Shown here: piece after piece, positions 9,301 through 23,077 of the stretch
Position numbering within the stretch: the stretch's first letter is position 1
Layout: every line of letters starts with the position of its first letter
DNA from: Epiperipatus broadwayi
Lineage: Eukaryota; Onychophora; Udeonychophora; Euonychophora; Peripatidae
Assembly (NCBI GenBank): GCA_028023455.1
Contig: JAQFVV010000031.1
Location: forward strand, 1,488,001-1,552,000
Length of the DNA: 64,000 bases
Reading direction: 5' to 3'
Notes under the pieces: model-generated
The model's database searches: none
Told to the model about the DNA's origin: nothing
Seen by the model: the letters and a program-made list of their open reading frames with translations, nothing else
Program-made: the position numbers and the translations under genes

Positions 9301-12300
9301 CGGATATAGTTATAGACCAGCCACTACACAAATAAAATTTATATTATAGTATTAGTGTTGGTAACTCCAAATTATTATTTTTATAATTCAAACTTACTTC
9401 TGTTATCATGTAGGTATATTATAATTGCAGTTATATAATAAAATTAAATTTGGATCTATTTATTGTTGTGATTTTATAGAAACAAATAATCTGAATAAAA
9501 ATATATAGGCAAATTTAATCAATATGTATAACTTACCTTTTAGATTTAAACTCAGTTCTGCAACTTTGTTGGTAGTATTCCCTTTTTTTTTTTACATTTA
9601 ATATTATTTTTATTAGTTATAAACTTCTCTAAATTCTAAAAAAAGGCAAATTATTAACTACTATAAAATATACTAAATACTTGTGTTTTCTTTCTTTTAG
9701 CTTATGAATATTTATAATCACATCTGTAATGTCACCTGACATAAAACTGTTGAAGGAAATTATTCAAAAGTAATATTTGGAGAAAAAAAAAAGCCTAATT
9801 CAAATTACACCTTTGGCAATCATTCAGTTCATTCACCTTCTAAGGGTTACATTGATGAGGAATTAAAATACATCTGATATATTATCAACGTTTATAGGAG
9901 TCCTTTATAAACGTGATATTAAAGGCATACTTCTGATTTATAGTTGAATAAAGTCTGAAGAATTTTTTAGTGCATAAAGGAATAATACATTCTGAGGCTT
10001 AACTTGTTTTATTTTAGCAAACATAAATCATGACTTGAAATTAATTTTTACTTTTATGAAAAAAAAAAAAAAACACGACTGTCTATCAAAAATAATTGAA
10101 CAAGTTTCAAGAAATAAAGAGACACTTTTTTGCAAGAATCAAATTGTAATTATTATATAATATTGACATCTTAAAGGATGTAAATAAGAGAAAATTGTTT
10201 CATATGCAGATAAGAACACTTAAAAATCATTCATTTTCCTCTAACATTTCTCTTTCTCTCTTCCCTATATATATATTTAAAAGCTTTGACAAAAAGTTGT
10301 GCTTCTTGAACTAGAGGTCATAACACTTTAGGTACTTCCAAAATTACAAAGAATGACTTTTTTCTTTTAATGAAAAACTTGATAAAGCTAATAATATATT
10401 TATTAACTATTCTTTCTTAAAAAAAAGATTTGAACAAAATTTGGATACAAGATCAGTTATAAAAGCAACTTTCGAGATTACTCAAAATATATCCCTATCA
10501 TACAGAGACAGCAATATCAAATCAGCTTTTTACAATTATAGGTTACAATAATTTTTCATTTGTATTTGCACTGAAAAATAAGTTTTGTTTTGGATTATAT
10601 AAAATACCAGTGGCAGCAAAAAAAAAAAATCACCCTAAAAAAAAAATCATTGCTCAAAAAAAAAAAATTAAAAATCTCCGACTTTTATAAATATATATTA
10701 TACCAGTCTAAAGCAAATAGATGAATACAAACAGAATGGAAGATGGAGAACAAAGGGTTATTTAATTTGCCAAGCCAATTATTTTCTCAGGTGAATAGAT
10801 AACTGGATTAGTTAGAGCTCCTGAGTTGCATGCTAAGTATAGAGATTCAAATATTCTATGATTAATTAATTATAATTATTTACTTAATGCCAATAATTAC
10901 TCGCTAAATGTCACAGTCCCTATGAAACCTAGAAAAGAGCAAGTCAAATAATTACCCTTCCTATCACTCCATATTTATACTTATAAATACATTCTGCCTA
11001 TCTGAAACATCTACAACAAAAATCTGAGAAAATATATAATGCACCAAAACTAAATAATCCATATGGACAACCATTTTCACAACTCATTCACTTCTCATGA
11101 TGAGAGCATTGGCCATTACACAAGTCTTTTTCCCATGTCTTTAGATCATAGGTGGAGGAAATACTTGATTCATGAGTTGCTTTCTTAATTTATTTTTAAA
11201 AGAAACTAATCAAGACAACAACAATTAAAACAAGCAATTGTATTTACAATAACTTAATAAATTTACAATAATATTAAAAATATTTATAATTAGATTTTGT
11301 CTTCTCTCAATTTACATAATAAATACTGACTTTTTTTTAAGTTTAAGTTCTTTTCAGTGTATTTAAAATATATATTCTCTATTGGATACTACATTGTTTT
11401 AAAGTGGAGAACTTTTTGTTTTCCTGTTTTTCTTAATAAATACATTCTAATTTTGGTTCCTACTTAATTAACTTTAATAAATATATTAATGATTAATTCA
11501 TGCAGTGTATATGGTTGATTTTTTTGTTTGTACAACTTGTGTGTAGATAAATCTTCATTTACTGCTATTTTCTCAGCAAGCATACTAGCAGTTATGTATA
11601 CGCATGATATGAAGTAGTGGGAACATGTAGAGAATAGCAATTCAAATTTAAACCTACAACTGAGATATTTTACTCTGATGATAATTAGGCAGTCATTTTT
11701 ATCTAGCTTTCCCAAAAGAAAAATCCAATGACTCTATTTTTATAGATTTTGCATATAATATTTGTTTATAATGATAAGGACATCTTGAAAACCTCTACAT
11801 GCATTTGCAATTCAAAATATAACAGTAGGAGATTCATAACTTCAACAAGATTGCATCAGTATCCTATATCTTCTGCACATTAATTTATGATAACTGTTTT
11901 AAGCAACACTTTTTCATATGAGATTATTCTTTAACTTATCAATTTTAGAAGCCATAATATTTTAAAGAATCCATGATAGGATAATAGATTTGCAACAATC
12001 TCCAAACTCTTGAAATGAAATTCTTGTCTATCTGATTAATTGTGAGAAGATAATATTGTGTTTCCATCTCATTATGAAATATATATATACTATAATTTAT
12101 CAGCATTATATTTCTGAGTGATAAAAATTTAATAATTGTTTCAAAAGATACTATTATTTAACATGCATGTACAAATGTATAAAATTGTTTGACTTTCTTT
12201 ATTTAAATGTTAATCAATTCATTCATATTCCTATCACAAATATTGGAATCTGATTATTATGCTGTTTTAGTATAATGCAGCATGAATTTATTTCATGCTT
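6340..12300. other. Long AT-rich stretch of the 28-kb PH-gene intron
   Basis: About 6 kb with only short open frames and homopolymer runs (for example poly-A near 10060 and 10620-10670). No exon with a PH-like peptide, no RT or transposase motif, no tandem unit and no tRNA-like box pair was recognised. Confidence 0.5.
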
Positions 12301-12302
12301 AA

Positions 12303-13908
12303 AATAATAAACCTTTATTGATCTTGAAATTAAACCCTAGTGTACAAAAAATAATAAAAAATTTATAATGGATTAAAATATTATTTTGCTGCTAGTCTAT
12401 ATTTAATCTCCATATAACTACTTAAGTTATTAATTCCTTAAATATCTCTTTAAATGTGGGCAAGTTTTTATGAAGTTCTTATAGGTGCTTAAATTCAAAT
12501 TACTAAAATTATTGGTACTGGTTAATTAGCCACTGTACGTCGCTTGATGGTTCTGCTTCTGTGCAAAACACAGAAATTATGTTTTTTATGGTGGCTCTGC
12601 TTTTGTGTAAAAACACAAAAATATACTGTTTATGTAGCTGAACCTATGTCTACTACAACACTACCTTTGTAATAGCCATTTTTTGTCACAAGATGGCATT
12701 GGTCTCTCTGCAAACACACAGAAATCATATGCCTAGCTATGTGTGACCATGCTTTTATGCATATGTTTAGTAATGGCAGTTTGCTACTACTTGATATGAG
12801 AGTGTTTGTTGTTCAATTTCACAGAATTCTTGAAATGTTTTCAAAATCATTGTTTCGCACATCAACTGAGTAGTATTCCATAGTGATAATTATCACCCTG
12901 TCAGCACACTTCCCTGTGCATTTTGGAAGCTGATAGAAATTTGGAAAGTCTTTTGCAGAGTATGATGTGGCAAATTCACGTGAAATTTCACATTTTCGAT
13001 GAGATGAATAAAATGACTGAAGGCAACAGTCAACATTTAAGTTCGAGGCTGCCCTTTCTCAAAGAGTTGTGGTTCATGTATTACTAACAAGTGATTCACT
13101 TTCAGAAGAAATTTTAGTGTTATTGAAAGTTGTGTTATTGAGAAGTTGTTTTTGGAAATAAAGTCATTGTGATTTCTTTGAAACACAATCAATCTGAATC
13201 CTTCTTTGTCCCACTTGTATTACATATTTAAAAACAAAGTCGGCTGATGTGAATTTTTTGGATTTGTTGTTTAATTTTGTTTAGAATAACATAAATTGGA
13301 AATAAAAAGAAAAGTCTTTGGTTTTGTATTTTGAATTTTCCTCGGCATAAAAAACAAAGTCGGGCTGATTATTTTTTTAATGAAGTGTTTCTGTTTGTTT
13401 TTTAATTTTGTTTAAACATTTAATTTATTATTAAAACAATAACGTAAATTTTGAAGAAAAAAAAAGCGTTTTGATTTTTTTTTGCTTTTTTGACTTTCGA
13501 TTAAACATTTAATTTAGAATGATAAGAATAACGTAAATTTGGGAAGAAAAAAAAGGCCTGAAACATTATATTAATATGTTTTTGCACAGACACAGAACCA
13601 TCAAGTGATGTACAGTGGCTAATTAACCAGTACCAAATTATTTAACCTCACTAATTAAATTTTATATGTCAACAATAAAACTTTATTGGTCTTGAAATTA
13701 AACCCTAATGTAAGAAATATAATAAAAAATTTACAATGGATTAAAATATTATTTTGTTGCTAGCCTATACTTAATCTTCATATAACTACTTATGTTATTC
13801 ATTCCTTGAATAACTCTTTAAATGTGGGAAAGATTTTATGAAGTTTTTATAGAAGCTTGAATTCAAATTACTAAAATTATTTAACCTCACTAATTAAATT
13901 TTGTATAA
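12303..13908 (+). repeat. Tandem duplication of about 240 bp, one copy split by a transposon
   Basis: The unit starting AAT(A)AAACTTTATTG(A/G)TCTT occurs at about 12303 and about 13672 and ends in TTTAACCTCACTAATTAAATTTT. Copy 1 is broken at 12513 by the TIR element and resumes at 13643. Copy 2 (13672-13908) is unbroken and shows the empty target site AAATTATT at 13874-13881. Confidence 0.75.
12514..13634. mobile_element. Non-autonomous TIR DNA transposon, 1121 bp, 8-bp TSD
   Basis: The ends are 55-bp inverted repeats beginning GGTACTGGTTAATTAGCCAC, about 51 of 55 matching. Both flanks are AAATTATT (12506-12513 and 13635-13642), an 8-bp duplication confirmed by the single AAATTATT in the unbroken neighbouring repeat. 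Inside the left end are hairpins TTCTGTG-CAAAA-CACAGAA and TTTTGTG-TAAAA-ACACAAAA. The right half has repeated motifs AAAAACAAAGTCGG and AATAACGTAAATTT. There is no transposase frame. An 8-bp duplication suits hAT, Merlin or P-type elements; the ends lack the usual hAT CAGGG, and the GG start favours a Merlin-like source. The family is unproven. Confidence 0.8.
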
Positions 13909-14039
13909 CAATTGATTTTGATGTTCACACTTATATTTCTTCATAATGTATACAATAAACATTGAATAAAAATCATGTAATAATGAATGATATGAGGAAA
14001 TATTAATTATAAAAATAATAAACCATAGTTCAAAACAAA

Positions 14040-14115
14040 CACAGACAAAACTCTCCATACAGTAGCACCACTCAGTGCAAGCCAAAGTTATTAATGGAGC
14101 TATATTAAGCATGTT
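14040..14115 (-). repeat. Fragment related to the F3 unit 3' part
   Basis: The minus strand reads like the F3 block around 43580-43620: 'CCATTAATAACTTTGGCTTG' then 'CACTGAGTGGTGCTAC'. It is short and has no ribozyme core. Confidence 0.35.
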
Positions 14116-17100
14116 TTACTTGAGGAGTTTTAAAACTTCCAATTTATAATTTTTGCATTGATAGGAATTCCATATTTATATTTTGAAAATACTATAACAT
14201 TTATAAATATTAAGAAATCCTTGCAATTATATTTTAACCCTATATAGAAATGGATATTGTAATTTTTATTTAATTTTATCACTTTTAACTTAAGCATTGG
14301 TAAAATTTTATTTTATTTTGCCATGAAAAAAAATACTGAATTATTAAAATGATTTTAATTATCTTTTGATACGATAAATTTAAATATTATTTTCAATAAG
14401 ACATTTAGCATATATAATGAATTATTTATTTATCTAGTGCTGTGAATGGAATTAAAATTGATTGAGATCTTCACACACTCATTTTTAAATGCTTAAGATT
14501 GCCTATACATATATGTTTAGGTAAAAAGGTTAAGATGGATTCATTTTACCTATTCAAAAGACTTTATTTTGTGTTTAGAAAGGAAAGTATTCCTAAAGTG
14601 TTTAAATCTAATCAGTGTATGTATAGAGGAATGATTCCTTAATGATTGTTACAAAAAACAAAACATATAAAAAGTTTAATTCTTTTTGAAATAAATCTCT
14701 AATCTGGAAGCTACTTTCTTCAAACAATAGTTGATTTTAAAATTATATTTAAAAAAAAAATTTTTTTTCCCCCCAAATGAAATGTTTTTTCCAAAGAGAC
14801 ATTTGAAAAATGTAATTCTCTTAGAAATTAATTTTTAACTTGGAATTTAATTTATTCATATAATAATTGATTTTAACACTATATTTTAAATAAAAAAAAT
14901 TTACATAAAATTTCAAATATTCATAAAATTTTCATCATTTATAAAATACTGGACATTCATGGAATTATCTTTATTTTTTTATTTTTGGAAATTATTTTCC
15001 AATTTTATTCTTGGTGAAACTGTGCACTTTTAAATGCTGTTGCTCTAATATATTATGAAAGCAATTTACTATAAAACATTTTAGATCTATTTAATTGTTT
15101 TTTGAATTTACATGATCATTGTTGGTGATGATAAATTTTACAAAGTCTGCTTCAGGCATAAGAAAGCAGTCTAATGAATTTTTGGTCATTGATCATTATA
15201 GTGGAACTGTGAACTACGCAATATCTAATTACTTAACTTTTCAATTATACACTATTCTAAACCAAATGTAAATAATAATAAAAGGGGGGGGGGTAAATAA
15301 ATAAATAATAAAAACAATTAAATTTGCAAAATTATTAAATTTTATGAATCTTGTTACAGTGCAATCATTTTTTTCCTTGCAAAGTATCACTTTCTCAACT
15401 GAGACTTTATGTGATCATGTTTTCTTCACTGTAGTTTTCTTATAATAATGAATGATAATTGAAAAAAATATTATAAAGTACTTTCATTAAAGGAGCAAAT
15501 GAATAATCTATTAGAGAATAATAAAGACAGAGAAGCAGATTTGTGCTATTATTCCTTGTGTTCCTAAAACAGTTAAAGTTGTAAGCAAAACATGGAAAAA
15601 TTTGTTAGTAAAAACTGATAAAGCCTTAAATCTATGGCTGAATGACATGAATCATAAAAAAAAACATTACAGTTGATGATCTTGTATTGCATCAAAATGC
15701 CCCAAGTCTTTACCAAGACTCAGCAACACACAATGCCAAACAATTTGCTGCAAATAAAAGATAGCTACACAGATTCTAAAAAATACAATTATATGATCAA
15801 TGATTCCATGATGAAGTACAGCATTATTCTTTCATGGAAAATCACTAGAATATCAGGAATCATTCTAAAATAATTTGATTTACTAAAGAAAAGAAAGTCA
15901 TCTCCCATCACAATGTTTTTTTTTTTTTTAAAAAATGTCAAAACAAATTGATGCTCCATTAATTTCTTTATTATGATACATCAATGACTTCAGAAGATTA
16001 ATAATCCAACATTTTCATTATCTCTTTTATTGCAATATTATTTTTTAATGAATTTATTGAACATACATATATAGTTCTGTAAATTAATGTATATGTAAAT
16101 GTGTTTTTCAATTTATTATTAATTACTATATTATTTTTTAATATTTTGTCTGTACTTTTAATTTACATATGTGTACTTTACACATAAAGCATCAGTTTTA
16201 TATGGGTATAGATGTTCAAAGGTTAGCTATTATTCACTATATTCATTGTATGCAAGGGTAGCATAGAACAAAATCTCTAGATAATTATTTTTCTTTTTGA
16301 TCATATTTTGCAAAAAATTAAACAAGAAGAATTCTATGATACAATTTTTTTTAGAGGTTTATTTTCTTTATGTCTTATTTTTCATATCTTTCACTACTCT
16401 AATTATACTGATCATTGTAATAATTACTATTATATAATTAATCTTATGTAACATATATTATAACATTTTATGTACTTGAACTAAAAATAAAACTTTTGAT
16501 TTGCTAAAACTAATGAATGTTATTTACTTAGTAATTTTATTTAAAATAATGCATTTTTACATATACAACAGACTTGTTTTAATTTAAATCATATTAGAGC
16601 TTAATTTATCAAAATTATAGTAAATTATTATATTAATTTTAAAAATAAACTTACCTAATACTGATTCATTTTCTAATTTGCTATTTATTTATAAGTAACT
16701 TTATTTCTAGAAATTGCTTAATTTTGGACATTTTAAATTAGCTATATTATTAAATTGATCAAATAATTTACATGGTTCTCTTTATTAATTTTTACATCAT
16801 TAAATTCAATGCATGTTGGCTGAATATTACTGAACAAAATTACAAGGCATCTTTTATATTTTCATAACTGCCAGACTTTATATTATTTCAGTGCTAGTAA
16901 TGAAATACTTGTGTAATGGTTTTCATTTAATCTTGAATACAAACGCATAAAAAACAGAGAGATGATTGATGACATGATAAATTCATGATGGCCAATCTCT
17001 ATAGCACCTACGTAATTGGATATAGTAAGATAAGAAAATGAAAGAAAAACAAATAGAGAAGACAGAAACAAACTATGTTTTGATAAGCCAATTCTTATCT

Positions 17101-19478
17101 TACAAAGCATCAGAACATTTATCATTTATTCATAGTTAACTGTTATCTGTCATCTATAGATTACATTAAAAGATAGATTCAGCACTTGATTATTTAAGTA
17201 AATTTTTTGAATCAGTGTACCTTACTGATTTAGTGCATTGATTTGTATTTTGTCGTTTCATCAGCGCTTTTCTATCACAAAAAAGTACTCACTTACTTCA
17301 GTATGCAGAAGGTTAAAAACATTTTTAAAAATAGAGTTTGTGAGGGAGGTGGGAATCGGCTAAAAAAATTTGCAATAGTTTTTATATTTCAGGTGGAGAA
17401 AGGAATGCCAGATTAATGATATTGATCTGTATTTACATCTGCAACATAAACTAATGAGATTGCATTATATAAGGATTCTTTATGCAAGGATTCACTATAG
17501 CAATCATCATTAATTTCTACCCACTATCTTTAATGAGTTATTAACTAAAATGATCTTTAAATAAAATAAAAAACCTTTTTTTTTAAAAAATGTATCCACC
17601 CATTTTTTTTTTAGATGATTTTTAAAAAAAATATAATTGATGACATCATAAGATAGCAACTTCATTAAAGCTATGTCATCTGAGGATAATATAATGAAAT
17701 TCATGCTAAAAATGTATAGAATAAGAATTTATTGATTATACAGTATACAATATTATGGTTTGTTTATAGTATTAAAAATATGAATAATGTATTTATTTAA
17801 TTTTCATCCAGTATTCTTGCAAGACACTCAGATCTTTGATTTATGACAAATCTAAAGTAAAGAAAACTTTTATTGTTAATAACTACAAAAGCAAAAATAA
17901 TTTCAGTTTTATTCATTTCAATATATAATTAAAACTCACTTTCAATGCATTAATTAGATAAAAAAATATTCACTCAATTAATTTTGGATTAAATTTCTTA
18001 TGAACATTATTTAGTCTGCAACTAAAAATATAATCATCATAATTATAAAATATAGTCATCATAATGTTTTTTTTTAAAAAAAAAAAAAAAGAGAAAAAAG
18101 TGATTTTGTGTATTTAATAATCAATTTTATATGTTCAAAGATTACTAAATAAAAATTATAAATATCAATTATTTGCTTACTTTTAAATCAATAATCTCAT
18201 AATTTGCTGACATATTAAAACAAGATAACAGCAATTTTATCATAAACATTAAAAAAATGCAATATCTCCCCCCCCCCCCAAGGAAAAAGATTTAATCATT
18301 TACATCATTAAAATTACAACAATCAACTGAACAAACACTACATTTCTTCATCTAATTTTCATTTAATTTTGACTGTATTTATGTAAAAATTAAAAAAATC
18401 ACAAACAATTTCTGTAAAGAAATAAATTCACAATGTCTTTAAAAATAAAACAACAGTGCTGCAAAAAAAATTAGTTTTATTGGTTAAATATTATAAGAAA
18501 CAGCAGCAATTTTGATAATGAAAATAATGTGCACCAAAAATAAATTTTAAAACATATATTGTGAGATTTTTCTACATGCTTTATTTTAATTCTATGAAGT
18601 GATTCAAAAAATATTTTCAAACTATGTAAAAGCACAATGAGAACCATAAAATAGATACTTTTTTTAAAAAAAAAAATATAGCTACTGAAATGTTATTATA
18701 CAGTATATTTGATCACAGGTTAATACTTTTTTAATTATTAAAAACATGCTTAGTAAAATATTTATTCATTAATTACTCCTTTTTTTAAATGTCAAGCTTT
18801 ATTTTTGTTAATCTGATTTTTATATATTTTAAGGCAACAAATTATCCCCCCCCCCGCCCATAGAAACTCTTTATAACCGCTTATTTTTATGTGAGATTTT
18901 TGATTAGCATTTGGGGGAAACAATTAACTCACACTCCAGGGTAAATGTGTATAACAATAAGTTCTATTTTTTTTTTACCAAGCATATTTACTTTTCCATT
19001 CTAGAAATGAACCAAATAAGAGAGGAATGAAAGTTCAAAAGGTTTTTAAGAACAGTTTTTGATTAACTAGCTTTATTGTTATAAAAGCCACATGGTTTGC
19101 ACTGATTCAAACAATGATTTACTTTTGTTTGTAACATGCCATTAAAGGTAAATATGGAAAAATGGTGCTGATTTAGTTTGCACTCATGCCATTTTGAAAT
19201 CTAAAGACCAGCTAAAACCACCACTGGCACATCCAACTTATAAATGACATCGAATAATCCACATGTCGACATGATTTGCCCATTCATTTTTTAATCAATA
19301 TTAATATCAATAATTAAAAAATTAAAGTGCAAATTTTGTACAACTATACTTGATCAAATCACATGACTTAAATATACAAAATAGGAGTAATAAATAACTA
19401 CGTATTGAAATTATATAAATATTGAATAATAGTATAAACAACAGCTGAAATAAATTAATTAAAACAATAATAAATCAC
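14116..19478. other. AT-rich stretch of the PH-gene intron, nothing recognised
   Basis: Only short chance frames and homopolymers are present, including G9 at about 15283 and C10 and C9 runs at about 18270 and 18846. No exon, repeat family or RNA was supported. Confidence 0.5.
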
Positions 19479-19479
19479 A

Positions 19480-19975
19480 TTTTATCTTAACATTAGTTGA
19501 AAGAATAATTGTCTAAAGTAAAGAATATTAATTTTACAATTAATAAAAAATTAATAAATCAGATTTTTTTTTTTATAAAAGTGAGATAATATCGTGTGCT
19601 TCATTTCTCACATGTCATTATTAGCTGGTGAATTGATAACCTTTTCACTGACAGTACATAGCGTTATCATCTCTGAGAAATTTAATGATTTAAATCTCTC
19701 TCATTTAGATTTCTTTTATCCATCCCATCTGTTAGCTAATAACAATATGTGAGAAATTAAACACACAACCTTACTCACTTTGGTTAAAAAAAAAAAAAAA
19801 TCTGATTTATTATTATTTTTCAATTGTAAAATTAACATTTTTTACTTTAGACAATTATTCTTTTGACTAATGTTAAGATAAATGTTATTTAATATTAATA
19901 AATCAGTTTTTTTTTTTTTACCAAAGTGAGTAAGGTTGTGTGTTTAATTTCTCACATATTGTTATTAGCTGCCAC
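19480..19975. repeat. Three-copy inverted repeat block with poly(T) cores
   Basis: Copy 1 (about 19480-19633) runs TATCTTAACATTAGT... to a T12 tract, then a CTCACAT...ATTATTAGCTG block. Copy 2 (about 19733-19889) is its near-complete reverse complement. Copy 3 (about 19893-19973) repeats the last half in the first orientation. Copies 2 and 3 thus face each other with almost no spacer and could form a long hairpin. The block directly adjoins the F3 units. A decayed B-box-like TGTTTAATTTC lies in each copy, but no RNA is demonstrated. Confidence 0.65.
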
Positions 19976-20515
19976 TTAGTAAGTTATGCATGATAATTCA
20001 TGTTCAGTGCATAGCTATCCAATATTCCCAAATAAGTTTCAGTTTGTGGCTTTCCTCATGAGAAATCTTGGATCTGAAAGCAGTGCATCGGGGTTTTTGA
20101 ATTTAATGCACCTCCTTTCTAATATCAATCTTTACCATATTGCTTAACTATAAAGCTATTAGCACAAACTAAAATAAATCCAAGCTAATTTGTCTATATA
20201 GGCATACTGATCTGAAACCAGTTCAGTATTTATATATTTTGGTGTCTTTGGTTTTTTAATAGTCATAATCACCATTATCCTTTGCCTAGGATTAGTATTA
20301 AACTATTAAAATAATACATATTCATATTTTATTTTGCTCAAACAAGCTGTTAAAACAATAATAAATTTTTCCACACAATAGTGCTACCTACTGTAAGCTC
20401 TAATAATCAATAGATATTATACATCATAATCCTTATTCAGTGTTTTATCTATACAATATTACCAGATAACTTTCTAGTTTATGGTTCATCAGGAGTCTTG
20501 GATACAGAAACAGAA
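19976..20515 (-). repeat. F3 retrozyme-like units, minus-strand tandem pair (decayed)
   Basis: Two minus-strand units have equivalent hammerhead regions at 20017-20073 and 20451-20503; the marker CTTGGAT is 430 bp apart (20067 and 20497). The first keeps GAAA and stem Ib (ATCCAA/TTGGAT) but the CTGATGA core is scrambled. The second keeps CTGATGA and GAAA, but its stem II and stem Ia are decayed. At about 20515 the array flips to plus-strand units. Confidence 0.7.
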
Positions 20516-21285
20516 CAAATTAGTTTGGATTGAAAACATTATTGTCCTTTTAGTTTGAGCTGATAGCTTTATAGTTAAGTAAAACAGTAAAAGTGAATGC
20601 TGAAATAGTATTACATCCAAAGATCCAGGTGTTTGCTCTCAGATCCAAAGCACTCTACTAATTAAAACCATAAGCTAAAAATTTACTCTGGGGATATAGG
20701 ATAGATAGACACTGGATAGAATTTATGAGACACAATCTTCTAGAATCTACAGATTACTAGAGCTTACACTAAAGTGGCACTTTGAGTAAAAATTGCATTA
20801 CTATTTTAACAGCTTGTGTAAGCATGAGAAAATGTGATTATGCGATGTTTTAATAGTTTAATACCAATCCTAACCAGAGGATAATGATCACAGGTTATTA
20901 AAAATCAGACACACTAATATATATAGATACTGAACTAGTTTTAGGCTTGATTGGACTATACAGGCAAATTAGCTTGGATTGAAGATGTTAGTGTGTTTTT
21001 AGTTTGGACTGATTATAGTTAAGCAAAAAGGTAAAAATGGGTGCTAGAAAGATGGTGCATTAAATCCAAAGATACAGGTGTACTGCTCCCAGATCCATAG
21101 CTCCTCCATTGACTGGGAATATTGGATAGGTTGACATTGGAAAGGGATTGTGATGTACAATTTTCTAACATCTATTAATTATTAGAGTTTACACTAGATG
21201 GGACTAATGTGCGGAAAAAATTGCTACTGTTTTAACAGCTTGTGTAAGCATAAGAAATGGTAATCATGTGATATTTTAGTAATTA
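20516..21285 (+). repeat. F3 retrozyme-like units, plus-strand tandem pair (decayed)
   Basis: Two plus-strand units. The marker AGCTTGTGTAAGCAT recurs at 20811 and 21237, a 426-bp spacing. The hammerhead region of the first (20643-20702) keeps ATCCAA and TGGGGATA but the core has become CTAATTA...AAAA. In the second (21093-21127) the entire core between stem I strands is deleted, leaving ATCC...TGGG...TTGGAT. Together with the minus pair this makes an inverted array of dimers. Confidence 0.7.
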
Positions 21286-21289
21286 AAAG

Positions 21290-23035
21290 TTATCTTTTAC
21301 TATTATTATATTACAATGAATTATAGCAATGTCCATTAATGATCTTTGCTGGAAATGATTATTATGAATTTATATCTCTATTTAAATTAAAAGCACAGAT
21401 TATAGCAAAAATGTATTTTATAGTGCTAGGTTGTGATGGCACTTTTAATCCAAGCTCAATTATTTTTTAATAATGGTTATTCAAAACTGGTTTACAACTA
21501 CATATAGAAAGAAATAAAACAATTCCAAAGAACACATGGCAGCAAAAACAAAGTCCTTCAACATTCTTTTACAAAGGTAGATTGAAGAAATATTACCGAA
21601 CTAATCAGTTGCCAGTAAGCAAGAATTTTTACAGTTTTCTTTATGGTTTTATTTTTTAACTAAAAATGTCTAGATATTTATTTACCAATCAGTAGGAAAG
21701 TGGTAGTCTGGGTCGTTTATGGACTGTTTACTTAAAAAAAAATTCTATGCTCATCGTTAGTATTTTAAAAATATCCAAGTTCAACATGTAATAGAACCCC
21801 AGATCATGGCATAAATACACATATATTCTTAACGATAAATTAATAATATTTTATAATCATCATTAACATTAAAAATTCAGATGTATGAAATTTACTTATC
21901 TATATAAATATTGAGATATTTGTTAAACAAATTATGTTTTTTATGTTTATCTATACATATACACATACACACACAAAAACAACTTTTTTTTTTTAATTTG
22001 GAAGCAGGAGGGAAAAAATTTATATGTATATATTCCTTTATGATTAATTATTTAAGTATTAAAAATAGGGCACTGAACAAAAGTCCTCTTTTTTCCCACC
22101 TGTGTAGTAAAGACAAACAAAACAAGATGGAGGTTAAATCCAGAAAGAATGCTGTCCTACAAACCCAAATTCCTTAAAGGTATAATTTTTTTTCCAGACA
22201 TTTCTTCCTGCCTTAAGGATTAAATAAAATAATAATACAAGTTATAATTCAATAGATTGAACTATTGTTATAATAACGTTAAGAACTGAGCAAAGATTTA
22301 ATTATATAAATATGAATACATTTCCGTATTTATATATATACAAATTGATGAAAAAAATTAACCTAATTAAAATATATGAATGAGCTCTCCTTTTCTTCAT
22401 TTAGACAAATCAGAATGTAGATATATGTTAATTATATAATGTTAAATTATCTGAATTATCACCAATGGTGATCAAATATCAATATTTGATTGGTGTTAGG
22501 TCAATAATCTGCTTTTTGATAGAAAATTTAACAGATATAATAATAAGAATTTTAAAGAATAAAGTTTCAAGAAGTTATTAATAATAACAATAATGAGTAG
22601 TTGAGAATAATCTGTTTCTGCTCTTCTAAACATTACTATCATTTAGTTGATGATATTTGAATCTTTGTCAGGTATTATCATAATTCCACCAATACTTATC
22701 TTATTCTTCATACAGCCAAACTATGCTATATTTTATTTAAAACCTCTTTGCATAAAATGTATATAGTGTTTAATAGCTCACATTTTGTTACAATAATGGA
22801 TATATAAATTAACATTATAATATAAACAAAAATTTTAAAAATAATAATGTTACTAATAATAAATTGAGAAAACATATTCACATATATATTTATAGTACTA
22901 AGTATGTTCAATCTTTCACAATTCTGTTTCATCACAATTAAATATTTGCTGATTTTTTTTTCCTTCAATACTTATTTCAAATTCTAATGAAAACATAACA
23001 GCAGTTTTATTATTTAAAGTACCAGAAACTGTACA
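21290..23035. other. AT-rich stretch of the PH-gene intron, nothing recognised
   Basis: No exon or repeat was recognised. A short perfect palindrome (TCACCAATGGTGA) lies near 22458. Confidence 0.5.
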
Positions 23036-23077
23036 ACTATTCCCTATTTGTTAGTGAATAGCTGGGAATTGTGTGGT

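Noticed and set aside
17679-17715. CTGAGGA...GAAA near 17680-17700 as a hammerhead
   Set aside because: Stem II cannot form and stem I strands do not pair.
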